The position numbers were made by a program, and so were the translations under genes. The notes under the pieces are model-generated. The model was given only the letters and a program-made list of their open reading frames with translations, searched no databases and was not told the DNA's origin. A stretch of 62,106 nt of DNA. Origin: Actinomycetota bacterium (GTDB taxonomy: Bacteria; Actinomycetota; Acidimicrobiia; Acidimicrobiales; MedAcidi-G1). Positions within the stretch are counted from its first letter, which is position 1; each line of letters starts with the position of its first letter. The stretch covers positions 1 to 62,106 of the forward strand of contig JABHCN010000047.1 of NCBI GenBank assembly GCA_018673475.1, given 5' to 3'. This document shows, piece after piece, positions 16,724-24,807 of this stretch.

Positions 16724-17443
16724 GTGGATGGGGCACCCCTCACGCCAACCGAGTTCGCCTCGGCAGTCACCGCCATCACCGGTGCCTTCGGCGATCCGAC
16801 AAGGCGCGACATATTCCTCTTCACACGCGAACGTCTCGGCGGGGCCACCGCCACCGAGACAGCCGAGCACTTCGACCTCCATCCCAACGTTGCCCGCCAC
16901 CACCTCGACAAGTTGGCCGCAGGTGGCTACCTCGAGATCGCCGTCGAACACCATGATGGCGCCTCGGCGGGTCGACCCTCCAAGCACTACCGGTCGGCCA
17001 ACCCGTCAGCACCCCTGGAGTTGCCCATTCCACGCGACGACCTGCTCATCAGCATGCTGGGTCGGGCCCTCGCCATGCTTCCCGACGGTCAGGCCGAGCA
17101 GATGGCCGAGGAGGTCGGAGCCGAGGTCGGTCGCTCAATGGCCGAGTCCATCGGTCCCGAGGAGATCCAGCGGTCGTTCCGGTCGGCGATGCAGGTTGTG
17201 GCGGACGCCCTCACGGCGCACGGGTTCGCCGCCCGTGCAGTGAGAGCCGGTGAAGACCAGCTGCGAATCGTGTCTGAGCACTGCCCGTTCGGCGGTGCGC
17301 CTATCGAGTACCCGGTCATCTGCGCCGTCGACCGTGGGCTGGTGAGGGGGATGCTCTCGGCTCTCTACGGAGAGGCGACAACCGACCTGAGTTCGTCGCT
17401 CCCGATGGGCGACGCCGTCTGCATCACGGACGTCAACGCCTGA
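16724..17443 (+). CDS. SufR-like winged-helix transcriptional regulator
   Basis: The 239-residue product has an ArsR/SufR-type helix-turn-helix at about residues 20-75 (ATETAEHFDLHPNVARHHL). The C-terminal domain has cysteines at 187, 200 and 233. The spacing C-x12-C matches the iron-sulfur ligands of SufR, the repressor of Fe-S assembly genes. It starts with GTG 16724. Divergence from mrp, an Fe-S carrier, supports an Fe-S-sensing role. No suf operon lies in the window, so its targets are unknown. It could instead be a generic ArsR-family regulator. Confidence 0.78.
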   Translation: MDGAPLTPTEFASAVTAITGAFGDPTRRDIFLFTRERLGGATATETAEHFDLHPNVARHHLDKLAAGGYLEIAVEHHDGASAGRPSKHYRSANPSAPLELPIPRDDLLISMLGRALAMLPDGQAEQMAEEVGAEVGRSMAESIGPEEIQRSFRSAMQVVADALTAHGFAARAVRAGEDQLRIVSEHCPFGGAPIEYPVICAVDRGLVRGMLSALYGEATTDLSSSLPMGDAVCITDVNA

Positions 17444-17467
17444 AGGTCGGGCGGGCCTCCTGGGCAC

Positions 17468-18688
17468 CTACCCGGCTGGTCCCAGTCCCTCCGCTACCAG
17501 CAGGTCAGTCAGGCCTGTGGGCCTCTGGGGGAGGCTGAAGAAGAGCTCGGCGTCTGCGAGGGCCGGCTCCTGACGGTCCAGGAGCACGCTGTTCACAAGC
17601 GCCCGGTAGCCGAGTGCCCACGGGTTGTCCGGTTCGATCCTGATGGCTTCGTCCAGAGATACGAGGCTCAGCTCGACCAGCTGAAACTCGCCTGTCCCGG
17701 CCAGGAGCCAGCCTCTCTCAGCCAGCAGCGAGGCCGCCTCAGGGTCCTTCTCGATGCCGGCGTCGAGAAGTTCAAGGGCCGCCAGGATCTCGCCGTTGAG
17801 CGCCAGTCCTCCGGCGACCCTTTCCCGCAGGTGGCTCTGGGCAACCAGGTCTGCGACGATCGGTGCCGCCTCGAGGCTGTCAAGTGCCACAAGGTCAGCT
17901 GCGGCACCGGCAAAGTCGTCATCCGACAGGCGCTGTGAGGCCCGGAAGACCCGCACATCGGGATAGGTCGGATCCAACTCGACGGCGGCTTCGAGGTCGG
18001 ACCGGCCGGCATCGGCATCGCCACCCCGCCACAGTGCCCAGCCCCGGTATGCGAGGGCCTCGACGTTGGATGGCTGGATATCGAGCACCTCGCTGTACAG
18101 GTCGACTGCCTCGGCCGGTGGTGCCACACCGGCCTCAATGAGCAGCGTCCTCGTCGATAACCGGATATCGCCCGAAGTTGAACCACTGCTGCCCCGCCCT
18201 GCCGTGGAGCGCGTGACCAGCACCCCCGCCAGGACAGCGACCACTACTACACCGACCAGAACCAGCGGCTGCCTCGCTGGCTGGAGGCCGTCACCGGTTG
18301 GGCCCTGCCACCTCCGGACCGCCAGAACAAGGCCGACAGCTGTGGCGGCGGCGACCATGACCGGCAGCACCCAGACCAGACCTGTCAGGCCGCCTCCGCT
18401 GGGCGAGTAGTCGATGTCCTCGCCAAAGCTGGTGACCAGGAGGTCGCGTACCTCGGCGTCGGTGGCGCCCTCGTCGACCATTCTCACGATCGTGGCCCGG
18501 ATGGTCCGCGCCACCGGCGCATCGGACTCGGCGATCGACTGCCCCTGACACACCGGGCAGGCAAAGTCCTCAGCCAGGTCGTGCACCCGGTCGGCGTTTG
18601 TCAGCGCCGGTCGTTCGGCAGTCTCGGCGGCCACCAGTGCTCCTGTCGAAACCAACAGGACCACCAGCCATGCTGCGCGCCTTGACAT
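17468..18688 (-). CDS. ccmH: CcmH-type cytochrome c maturation protein fused to a TPR domain
   Basis: CcmH keeps the apocytochrome CxxCH motif reduced and works with CcmF in heme ligation. The 406-residue product has a signal peptide, then the redox motif CPVC at residues 44-47 (DFACPVCQGQS), then two hydrophobic segments near residues 100-160. A C-terminal half of TPR-like helices follows (ALAYRGWALWRGG, PDNPWALGYRALVN). The fusion resembles the E. coli CcmH layout, where the tail corresponds to CcmI. It is the last gene of the ccm operon, 16 bases after ccmG. Confidence 0.9.
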   Translation of the reverse strand: MSRRAAWLVVLLVSTGALVAAETAERPALTNADRVHDLAEDFACPVCQGQSIAESDAPVARTIRATIVRMVDEGATDAEVRDLLVTSFGEDIDYSPSGGGLTGLVWVLPVMVAAATAVGLVLAVRRWQGPTGDGLQPARQPLVLVGVVVVAVLAGVLVTRSTAGRGSSGSTSGDIRLSTRTLLIEAGVAPPAEAVDLYSEVLDIQPSNVEALAYRGWALWRGGDADAGRSDLEAAVELDPTYPDVRVFRASQRLSDDDFAGAAADLVALDSLEAAPIVADLVAQSHLRERVAGGLALNGEILAALELLDAGIEKDPEAASLLAERGWLLAGTGEFQLVELSLVSLDEAIRIEPDNPWALGYRALVNSVLLDRQEPALADAELFFSLPQRPTGLTDLLVAEGLGPAG

Positions 18689-18704
18689 CAGTTCAACCGT
18701 CGCT

Positions 18705-19238
18705 TCATTCGAGGGACCTCTTCGCCCCTTCCAGAAGCGACTCCAGGTCAGCAACCTCGACGCCACCGACCACCTTGGCTGCCACATGGCCCGAGGGGCT
18801 CACCAGATACGACTCAGGCACGGCTACCACTCCCCAGTCGACGGCGATGCGGCCAGTGTCCTCGACAAGAACCGGCCAACCTCCACCGTTCTGCCTGAAG
18901 AAGACCTCGACCGCCGTAGGGCTGTCGTCGAACGCCACGCTCACGATTCTGACATCGTCGGCTTCGGCATGTGCGTCGGCGAATGCCACCAACTCGGGGT
19001 GTTCCCGGATACACGGAACGCATGTGGTCGAGAAGAAGTTGACAACGACGAAACGCCCCCGCTGGTCATCGAGGTTCCAGACCTCACCGTCGATGGTCGT
19101 ACCCACTACCGGAGGGGCCACCTGGCCAACCAGGTGCATGCTGACCCGGTCAGGGCCAGCCTGTCGCGTTGCCAGGACACCGACAAGAACCGCTCCCACC
19201 AGGCCCACGGCGAGCGCTGCCACCCTCACAGGGTTCAT
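18705..19238 (-). CDS. ccmG: Thioredoxin-like cytochrome c maturation protein
   Basis: A membrane-anchored thiol reductase (CcmG/DsbE/TlpA type) that reduces apocytochrome c outside the membrane. The 177-residue product has an N-terminal membrane anchor, active site CVPC at 73-76 (FFSTTCVPCIREHPEL) and the cis-proline segment VVAVPESYLV. ATG 19238 overlaps the ccmF stop as ATGA. A longer frame to 19370 lies within ccmF. Confidence 0.92.
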   Translation of the reverse strand: MNPVRVAALAVGLVGAVLVGVLATRQAGPDRVSMHLVGQVAPPVVGTTIDGEVWNLDDQRGRFVVVNFFSTTCVPCIREHPELVAFADAHAEADDVRIVSVAFDDSPTAVEVFFRQNGGGWPVLVEDTGRIAVDWGVVAVPESYLVSPSGHVAAKVVGGVEVADLESLLEGAKRSLE

Positions 19239-21259
19239 GCCGGGGCCTTCTGCCGGGTGAGGTATCCCTCGGTCTCGGCAGTAATGGGAGAAGAGCGCCT
19301 GCCTCGACCCGGGACCGCCGCCAGCACAGTTCCGAGAGCCATCACCCCGCCACCGAACCACAGCCACCACACCAGGGGCTGGACAGTGACCCTCACGATG
19401 GTGGAACCGGAACCATCGGGCACCGCCAGGACCGCCAACTGGACGTCGTCCCAGATTGTCGACCTGGTGGCCGGGGTGCCGATGGTCTGGCCACCGAACG
19501 GGAAGGTGCTGATGGCCGGCGTCTGGAGCTCACCGTCGACCAGTACCGAGACTCGGACCTCGCTCCTTTCAGCCAGGGCCACGGATTCGATCCCATCAAA
19601 GACAAGGGTGTGCCCGGCAATGGAGGCACTGTCTCCGACCTCGTCGAAGCTGAACTCGGCCTGACGCAGGAACGATGAGGAACAGGCGAATGCGACGGCA
19701 ACCACCGCCACGCCGATATGCACGACCATTCCACCGCTTGAGCGCCCCACCAGACCACGGATACCTCGTGCCCTGACTGCCAACAGCAGTTGCCTCACAG
19801 CACCAGCTGCAGCGAACCCTCCCAGCCCGACCGCCAGGGTCGGCGCCCAGCCCCGGCTCCCGATGAGAACCGCCACGATCATCGAAACTGCACCTGCTGC
19901 AGCCGGCCAGACCAGCCTCTTTGACAACAGTTCGGCTCCTGCCCGTCCCCAGGGCAGGGCTGGCGCTACCGCCATCAGAAACAGGAGGGCGAAGCCAATC
20001 GGCATCGTCATCCGCTCGAAGTAGGGGTTCCCGACCGATATTCGACTTCCGTTGGCGGCCTCGATGAGAAGGGGGAACACGGTTCCCAGCAGGACCACGA
20101 ATGCGAACGACCCGAAGAGCAGGTTGTTGGCAAGGAATGCACCGGTCCGGGAGAGAGGTGAGTCGATCTCGCCGCCCCTGCTGATCTCGTCTCCACGCCA
20201 GGCGATCAGGCCGACCGTCGTGGCGACCACGAGGGCAAAGAACGCCAGGAGCATCGGCCCTATCCCCGACTCGGTGAAGGCGTGCACAGAGTCCAGCACA
20301 CCCGACCTGGTTATGAACGTGCCGAGGATGGTCAGGGAGAACGTGGCGCTGAGGAGAGAGAGGTTCCAGACTCGGAGCATGCCCTTCCTCTCCTGGACCA
20401 TCACCGAGTGCAGGAACGCCGTTCCGGTCAACCACGGCAGGAACGAGGCGTTCTCGACCGGATCCCATGCCCAGTAGCCGCCCCAGCCGAGGACCTCGTA
20501 GGACCACCAGGCACCGAGCATGATTCCCATGGTCAACGCTCCCCATGCCAGCAGGGTCCACCGACGTGTGCTCACCAGCCATCCCTCTCCCATACGGCCG
20601 GTCACGAGGGCACTGATGGCGAAGGCGAAGGGAACCGTGAAGCCGACGTAGCCGAGGTAGAGAACCGGTGGGTGGAACGCCATGAGAACATGGTTCTGAA
20701 GCAGCGGGTTGGGCCCGGGGCCGTCAAAGCCGGCCCACGGCTGGAACCTTGCGAAGGGAAACGCCGGACCGGCCAGCAGCAGGAAGAAGAAGGTGCAGAC
20801 CACGAAGAGGACGAGTAGGGCCCACGCCACCATCGGGTCCGCCAGGCTGTCCCGGAAGCGTCGGACAACCGCCACCACGTATCCGACCAGAATCAGCACC
20901 CACAACAGGATGGAGCCCTCCAGGGCCGACCAGAGGGTGGCCACGTTGAACAGCGCAGGGGTCTGGTGGCTGCCGTGTTCAGCGACGAACGCAACCGTGA
21001 AATCACGGGTGATGAGCGCACGCTCCATCACGGCAAACTGCCCGACGGCGGCCACGGCCAACACGACCACGAAGTTCTGGGAGAGCACCACAAGGCGCTG
21101 GTTACGTGTAAGCAGCCCGTAGGCGACGCTCAGCGTCCCCATTACCGAAGCGGCCAGGCCCAGGGCTACGAACCCTGTGCCGAGGGTGGCGTTCACGAAC
21201 TGACCGGGATCACCGACCGGTGGGTCATGAACCCACCCCACAGGACTCCAGCTCCGCAT
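19235..21259 (-). CDS. ccmF: Heme lyase, CcmF/CycK family
   Basis: The integral membrane heme ligase of System I. The 674-residue, many-helix protein contains the tryptophan-rich WWD motif WGGYWAWDPVENASFL, flanked by conserved histidines (LQNHVLMAFHPP and FLHSVMV). The start is ATG 21259, overlapping ccmE by 35 bases. GTG 21241 is an alternative. The length is within the usual 620-680 residue range. The C-terminal 200 residues include a soluble domain between helices. Confidence 0.95.
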   Translation of the reverse strand: MRSWSPVGWVHDPPVGDPGQFVNATLGTGFVALGLAASVMGTLSVAYGLLTRNQRLVVLSQNFVVVLAVAAVGQFAVMERALITRDFTVAFVAEHGSHQTPALFNVATLWSALEGSILLWVLILVGYVVAVVRRFRDSLADPMVAWALLVLFVVCTFFFLLLAGPAFPFARFQPWAGFDGPGPNPLLQNHVLMAFHPPVLYLGYVGFTVPFAFAISALVTGRMGEGWLVSTRRWTLLAWGALTMGIMLGAWWSYEVLGWGGYWAWDPVENASFLPWLTGTAFLHSVMVQERKGMLRVWNLSLLSATFSLTILGTFITRSGVLDSVHAFTESGIGPMLLAFFALVVATTVGLIAWRGDEISRGGEIDSPLSRTGAFLANNLLFGSFAFVVLLGTVFPLLIEAANGSRISVGNPYFERMTMPIGFALLFLMAVAPALPWGRAGAELLSKRLVWPAAAGAVSMIVAVLIGSRGWAPTLAVGLGGFAAAGAVRQLLLAVRARGIRGLVGRSSGGMVVHIGVAVVAVAFACSSSFLRQAEFSFDEVGDSASIAGHTLVFDGIESVALAERSEVRVSVLVDGELQTPAISTFPFGGQTIGTPATRSTIWDDVQLAVLAVPDGSGSTIVRVTVQPLVWWLWFGGGVMALGTVLAAVPGRGRRSSPITAETEGYLTRQKAPA

Positions 21260-21770
21260 CGTCTCCCCGGTAGTCGTTGTCGTGCTTTACGACCATGTGG
21301 TCCGTTCTCAGGTACCAGCCATCTTCCGCCGCTGCGGACAGGTTCTCGATCCCGGGAGGATCACCGCTGACCCAGGATCCCTGCAGGACCACCGGAACCC
21401 CCGGCTGGAACAGTTCGGCCGGATCGCCCAGGTGGGCGACGTCGGCCAACACGTCGGCCACACAGAGGGTGAACACGACTGCGGCCTGGCCATCGAGGCT
21501 GGTTTCGACAAGCCCGGGCTGTGGGGTTCCGACCACCCGGAAGCGCTCGGTGCCGAGTTCGGCTCTCGCCGATACCGCCTCGTCGACCTCATAGAAGAAC
21601 AGCGAGGCGTCGCCGAGGGTGCGGAGCAACACGAACACGACTGCAGCAACCACCGCAAGGAGGACGACGATCGAAAACGGTTTCCTGGCACGGCGCTGGG
21701 GTCGTGAGGCCTGCGGTGTGAGGTCCAGCGGACCGGCCTCTCCCGATTCCTCGTCGACCGGTTCAGCCAC
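21225..21770 (-). CDS. ccmE: Heme chaperone CcmE
   Basis: Carries heme covalently on a histidine from CcmC to CcmF. The 181-residue product has a basic cytoplasmic tail, one transmembrane helix (about 32-50) and an OB-fold domain. It ends with the heme-binding HDNDY motif (His163, Tyr167), the canonical H-x3-Y form and not the cysteine variant. It starts with GTG 21770, overlapping the end of ccmD by eight bases (GTGGCTGA). Confidence 0.92.
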   Translation of the reverse strand: MAEPVDEESGEAGPLDLTPQASRPQRRARKPFSIVVLLAVVAAVVFVLLRTLGDASLFFYEVDEAVSARAELGTERFRVVGTPQPGLVETSLDGQAAVVFTLCVADVLADVAHLGDPAELFQPGVPVVLQGSWVSGDPPGIENLSAAAEDGWYLRTDHMVVKHDNDYRGDDAELESCGVGS

Positions 21771-21924
21771 CCTGGTTCTCCCCCCTGGAGGTCATCCAGC
21801 GCCTCTCCCCCTCTGGAACCGATCCGGCCAGGCGACGACCCCGTCGTACGACTGCGCAGCCGTAGAGACCCAGCACGGCGAGGGCGATTCCCCATCCGGC
21901 CAGCAGGTATCCGAGGTGTGTCAC
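21763..21924 (-). CDS. ccmD: Heme exporter protein CcmD
   Basis: A 53-residue single-helix protein that helps release holo-CcmE from the CcmABC complex. Reading from GTG 21924 gives HLGYLLAGWGIALAVLGLY, one transmembrane helix, then a basic RRGRR stretch and a charged tail. This is the CcmD pattern. The GTG overlaps the ccmC stop as GTGA and the stop overlaps the ccmE start, so it is translationally coupled on both sides. It is short enough to be missed by ORF callers. Confidence 0.88.
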   Translation of the reverse strand: MTHLGYLLAGWGIALAVLGLYGCAVVRRGRRLAGSVPEGERRWMTSRGENQGG

Positions 21925-22721
21925 TTCCCACCTCCGGTCTGGCCGATTGCCGCATCCACGTCGAGAGTCTCCATCTCTGCGTGGCGCTCGGCGATCGCCA
22001 ACGCCACCTCATGACCAGCCTGGGCATGTTCCAACCAGCCCACCCGGAAACGGTGCAGCATCAGCCATGCGAAGACCAGACCGAACACCACGAAGCCGAG
22101 CATCAGGGTGAACAGCGTGAGGTCCTCGATCTTGAGTTCGGCCAGGGTGGACTGCTGGTGCAGGGTCCGGTTCTCCCACCACTCGACCGACCTGTTGACG
22201 AGGGGAATGTCGACCACTGCCACGAGGGCGACGATGGCGGCGCGTCGGGCCTGTCGCTGCGGCTCGGCTGGGGTCCTGCGTAGGGCCAGGTACCCGGTGA
22301 ACAGGAGGAACAACACGAGCGTGGTCATGAGGCGGACGTCTCCCCACTCCCACCAGGTGTTCCAGACGGGCCGTCCCCAGATGGAACCGGTGACGAGGAC
22401 AAGGCCGCAGCACACCGTGCCCACCTCGGCTGACGCATGGGCTGTTACGTCCCACCATGCCCCCCGCTTGAGCAGGTAGCCGGCGCTTGCCACGGCACAT
22501 GTCAGGAAGGCGACGTAGGTGAGCACTGCCATGGGAACGTGCAGGTAGAGGAGCCTGACAGCGTCGAACTGACCGAACTCCTCGCCCGTTGTCGGATGCA
22601 GCCTCACATCGGGTTCGGTGAACACGAAGGCGAACAGCAGTAGGCCAGCCAGCCCGACCAACGTGGTAAGCCCCAACAGGCGTGATCCCGGTGATCCGGT
22701 TGATGTCGTGCTGTCGGCCAT
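21921..22721 (-). CDS. ccmC: Heme exporter/handling protein CcmC
   Basis: Presents heme to CcmE on the outer face of the membrane. The 266-residue, six-helix-type protein contains the WWD motif (WGRPVWNTWWEWGD) and the flanking region LLYLHVPMAVL. The soluble tail after the last helix is longer than in E. coli. It lies 19 bases after ccmB on the same strand. Confidence 0.93.
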   Translation of the reverse strand: MADSTTSTGSPGSRLLGLTTLVGLAGLLLFAFVFTEPDVRLHPTTGEEFGQFDAVRLLYLHVPMAVLTYVAFLTCAVASAGYLLKRGAWWDVTAHASAEVGTVCCGLVLVTGSIWGRPVWNTWWEWGDVRLMTTLVLFLLFTGYLALRRTPAEPQRQARRAAIVALVAVVDIPLVNRSVEWWENRTLHQQSTLAELKIEDLTLFTLMLGFVVFGLVFAWLMLHRFRVGWLEHAQAGHEVALAIAERHAEMETLDVDAAIGQTGGGK

Positions 22722-22740
22722 ACGGTCTCCTTCCCTCCCG

Positions 22741-23415
22741 TCAGTCCTCGATCATTGCGCCGTGCGCCAGGGCGCCCAACACGGTGGCAACCAGGCCGAA
22801 CACGGCCAGCAGGCCCAGCCAGGCCCAGCCGTCGACGGCAGCGGCACCCAGGGCGTCGTCGAACGACCGGGTGGCACCAATCAGTACCGGAGCCAGCACC
22901 GGAAGCAGCAGGATCGGGAGCAGTGTCTCCCGAGCCCCGAGCCCCGAGGCCAGCGCCCCGTAGAGGGTACCGGTGGTGGCGACCCCCACAGCCGCGGCAA
23001 CGGCCGTCAGCGCGAGCAGTGCCGGGTCGTCGACCTCGGAGCCGTAGAGCACGACAATTCCAACGGTCAACAGGATCTCCAGCACAATCAGTTGGACGAA
23101 CACAGCCGCTGCCTTGCCGAGGAACACCGAGGCCGCTGCCATGCCTGAGAGCCGGAGTCCGGTGTGGGCGTCGTCAGCGTGCTCGATCGAGGCTGAGCGC
23201 TGCACGGCCAGCAGGGCTGCGAGGAGCACCGTCACCCAGAACAGGCCCGGGGCGAAGGTTCGCAGGGTGCGCTGATCGGCGTCGAGGGCGAACCCGAAGA
23301 GCACCAGCACGAGGAGTGCGAACGGTGCCACCTGGTTGAGCAGGACTCTGGAGCGCGCCTCGATTCGGAGGTCCCTGGTGGCTACCAGACGGGCGTCGGT
23401 GAACAGTTCACGCAC
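22741..23415 (-). CDS. ccmB: Heme exporter membrane protein CcmB
   Basis: Membrane subunit of the CcmAB ABC module that uses ATP to release holo-CcmE. The 224-residue product is highly hydrophobic with about six helices and carries the FAPGLFWVTVLLAALLA segment matching E. coli CcmB. I chose GTG 23415, which overlaps the ccmA stop by eight bases (GTGCGTGA), the same arrangement as ccmD/ccmE. ATG 23439 is an alternative start. Confidence 0.9.
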   Translation of the reverse strand: MRELFTDARLVATRDLRIEARSRVLLNQVAPFALLVLVLFGFALDADQRTLRTFAPGLFWVTVLLAALLAVQRSASIEHADDAHTGLRLSGMAAASVFLGKAAAVFVQLIVLEILLTVGIVVLYGSEVDDPALLALTAVAAAVGVATTGTLYGALASGLGARETLLPILLLPVLAPVLIGATRSFDDALGAAAVDGWAWLGLLAVFGLVATVLGALAHGAMIED

Positions 23416-24118
23416 CTGGCCCACCCCCCTGCTCCCCATCGCCCTCCGTGGCGGAATCGCCACTGGAACTGTCGGCCACCACCATGCCGGCGGCAACTGT
23501 CACAACCCTCGGAGAGAGCGACCTGACCCGCTCCAGCTCGTGTGACGAGACGAGCACCGTCGCTCCGGCACCGACCGCCTCCGAGATGAGCGAGTCAACG
23601 GCGTTGCGGCCTGCCTGGTCGAGGCCGGCGTGCGGTTCATCCAGCAGCCACAGCTCTGGTCGCCGAACCGCCAGGGCGGCTATCGAGGTTCGCCGCCGCT
23701 GACCGGCCGAGAGGACATTCACCGTGCGGGAGAGAAGGCGCTGGTCGAGCCCCATCAACCCTGCAGCTGTGGCTGCCCGGGACTCTGCATCGGCTCCTGA
23801 CAGGCCCGCTGCCCTGGCCCAGAACGAGATGTTCTCGGCAACGGTCAGGTCGCCGTAGAGGCCTGTCGAGTGCCCGAGCAGCGCCACCCGACGCCGCACG
23901 GCCCGGCGTTCTGTGGTCAGGTCGTGACCCAGCACGACCACGTCGCCGGCAGTCGGACGAAGGAGACCGGCGCACAGGCGGAGGAGGGTGGTCTTGCCGG
24001 CGCCGTTGGGCCCCTGGATGAGCACGGTCTCGCCGGCCTCGACGGACAGGTCGATCCCGGCGAGGGCGGGGAAGCGCCCCAGGAGCGCCACGGCTCCCCG
24101 TAGTTCGACCACCGACAC
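23408..24118 (-). CDS. ccmA: Heme exporter ATP-binding protein CcmA
   Basis: ATPase of the CcmAB module. The 236-residue product has Walker A GPNGAGKT (36-43), the signature LSAGQRRR and Walker B LWLLDEPHAGLD. It starts with GTG 24118 and is the first gene of ccmABCDEFGH. The C-terminal 25 residues are a low-complexity Ser/Gly/Glu tail not needed for the fold. Confidence 0.93.
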   Translation of the reverse strand: MSVVELRGAVALLGRFPALAGIDLSVEAGETVLIQGPNGAGKTTLLRLCAGLLRPTAGDVVVLGHDLTTERRAVRRRVALLGHSTGLYGDLTVAENISFWARAAGLSGADAESRAATAAGLMGLDQRLLSRTVNVLSAGQRRRTSIAALAVRRPELWLLDEPHAGLDQAGRNAVDSLISEAVGAGATVLVSSHELERVRSLSPRVVTVAAGMVVADSSSGDSATEGDGEQGGGPGA

Positions 24119-24124
24119 GCTGCC

Positions 24125-24130
24125 ACGGTA
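24125..24130 (-). promoter_or_regulatory. -10 hexamer TACCGT driving the ccm operon
   Basis: TACCGT lies 6 bases before the ccmA GTG at 24118. It shares a 47-base gap with the divergent lipoprotein promoter. Confidence 0.45.
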
Positions 24131-24153
24131 CCTGTGGACTGTGCCCCCACCCC

Positions 24154-24159
24154 TACCCT
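24154..24159 (+). promoter_or_regulatory. -10 hexamer TACCCT, leaderless start
   Basis: TACCCT ends 6 bases before GTG 24166. Confidence 0.45.
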
Positions 24160-24165
24160 GAAGAA

Positions 24166-24765
24166 GTGCGCACCACCGGTTCGAGACGACAGCAGGGCCT
24201 CACGGGGTCGGTGGCCCAACTGGCCCTCCTCGTTGTAGTGGGCCTCGCGGCCACCGCCTGTTCCGATTCGGGCAATCCCTCTGAACTGCCCACGTCCTCG
24301 ACCAACCCGACAACGACGATGGTCGAGACCAGGCCCTCGCTCGCCGAGGAGCAGGCCCCTGCCTGGATCGGCGAGGTCGTCAACCTCCACGATCTGGGTG
24401 GCGACGCCTGCTTCAACCAGTACTCCTGGTTCCAGGACGAACGCCTGGTTGAGATCGACACCCGCGTTCCGTGTGAGGGACCCCACCAATTCGAGATCTA
24501 CCGCCGGGCCCAGCATCCCGCCCGGCAGGGCGCACCGTGGCCGGGTGATCGGGAGATGGAGGCGTTCGCCACGGCTGAGTGCTACAACGCCTTCAGCGAC
24601 TTCGTGGGGACCATCTACGAACTCTCCGAACTCGAGTTGGGTTTCCTCGTACCCCGTCAGACCGACTTCGAACACGAGGCCGCCCAGTTCCGAGGGGTCC
24701 ACTGCTACGTGTTCGAGGGAGACGGGACCGACATGGTCGGGACCGCCAGGGGATCGCTGCGTTGA
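24166..24765 (+). CDS. Septum-formation-family lipoprotein
   Basis: The 199-residue product has a hydrophobic signal ending in lipobox LAATAC (Cys32), a Ser/Thr/Pro linker and a globular domain. That domain has CEGPHQFEIY and paired cysteines, matching the actinobacterial Septum_form family. Family members are linked to cell division by annotation only. It starts with GTG 24166. It stands between the ccm operon and a glycosyltransferase, and I see no functional tie to either. Confidence 0.72.
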   Translation: MRTTGSRRQQGLTGSVAQLALLVVVGLAATACSDSGNPSELPTSSTNPTTTMVETRPSLAEEQAPAWIGEVVNLHDLGGDACFNQYSWFQDERLVEIDTRVPCEGPHQFEIYRRAQHPARQGAPWPGDREMEAFATAECYNAFSDFVGTIYELSELELGFLVPRQTDFEHEAAQFRGVHCYVFEGDGTDMVGTARGSLR

Positions 24766-24807
24766 GCGGCGGTTCCTGACGACTACCCGGATCAACGACC
24801 AGAAACG

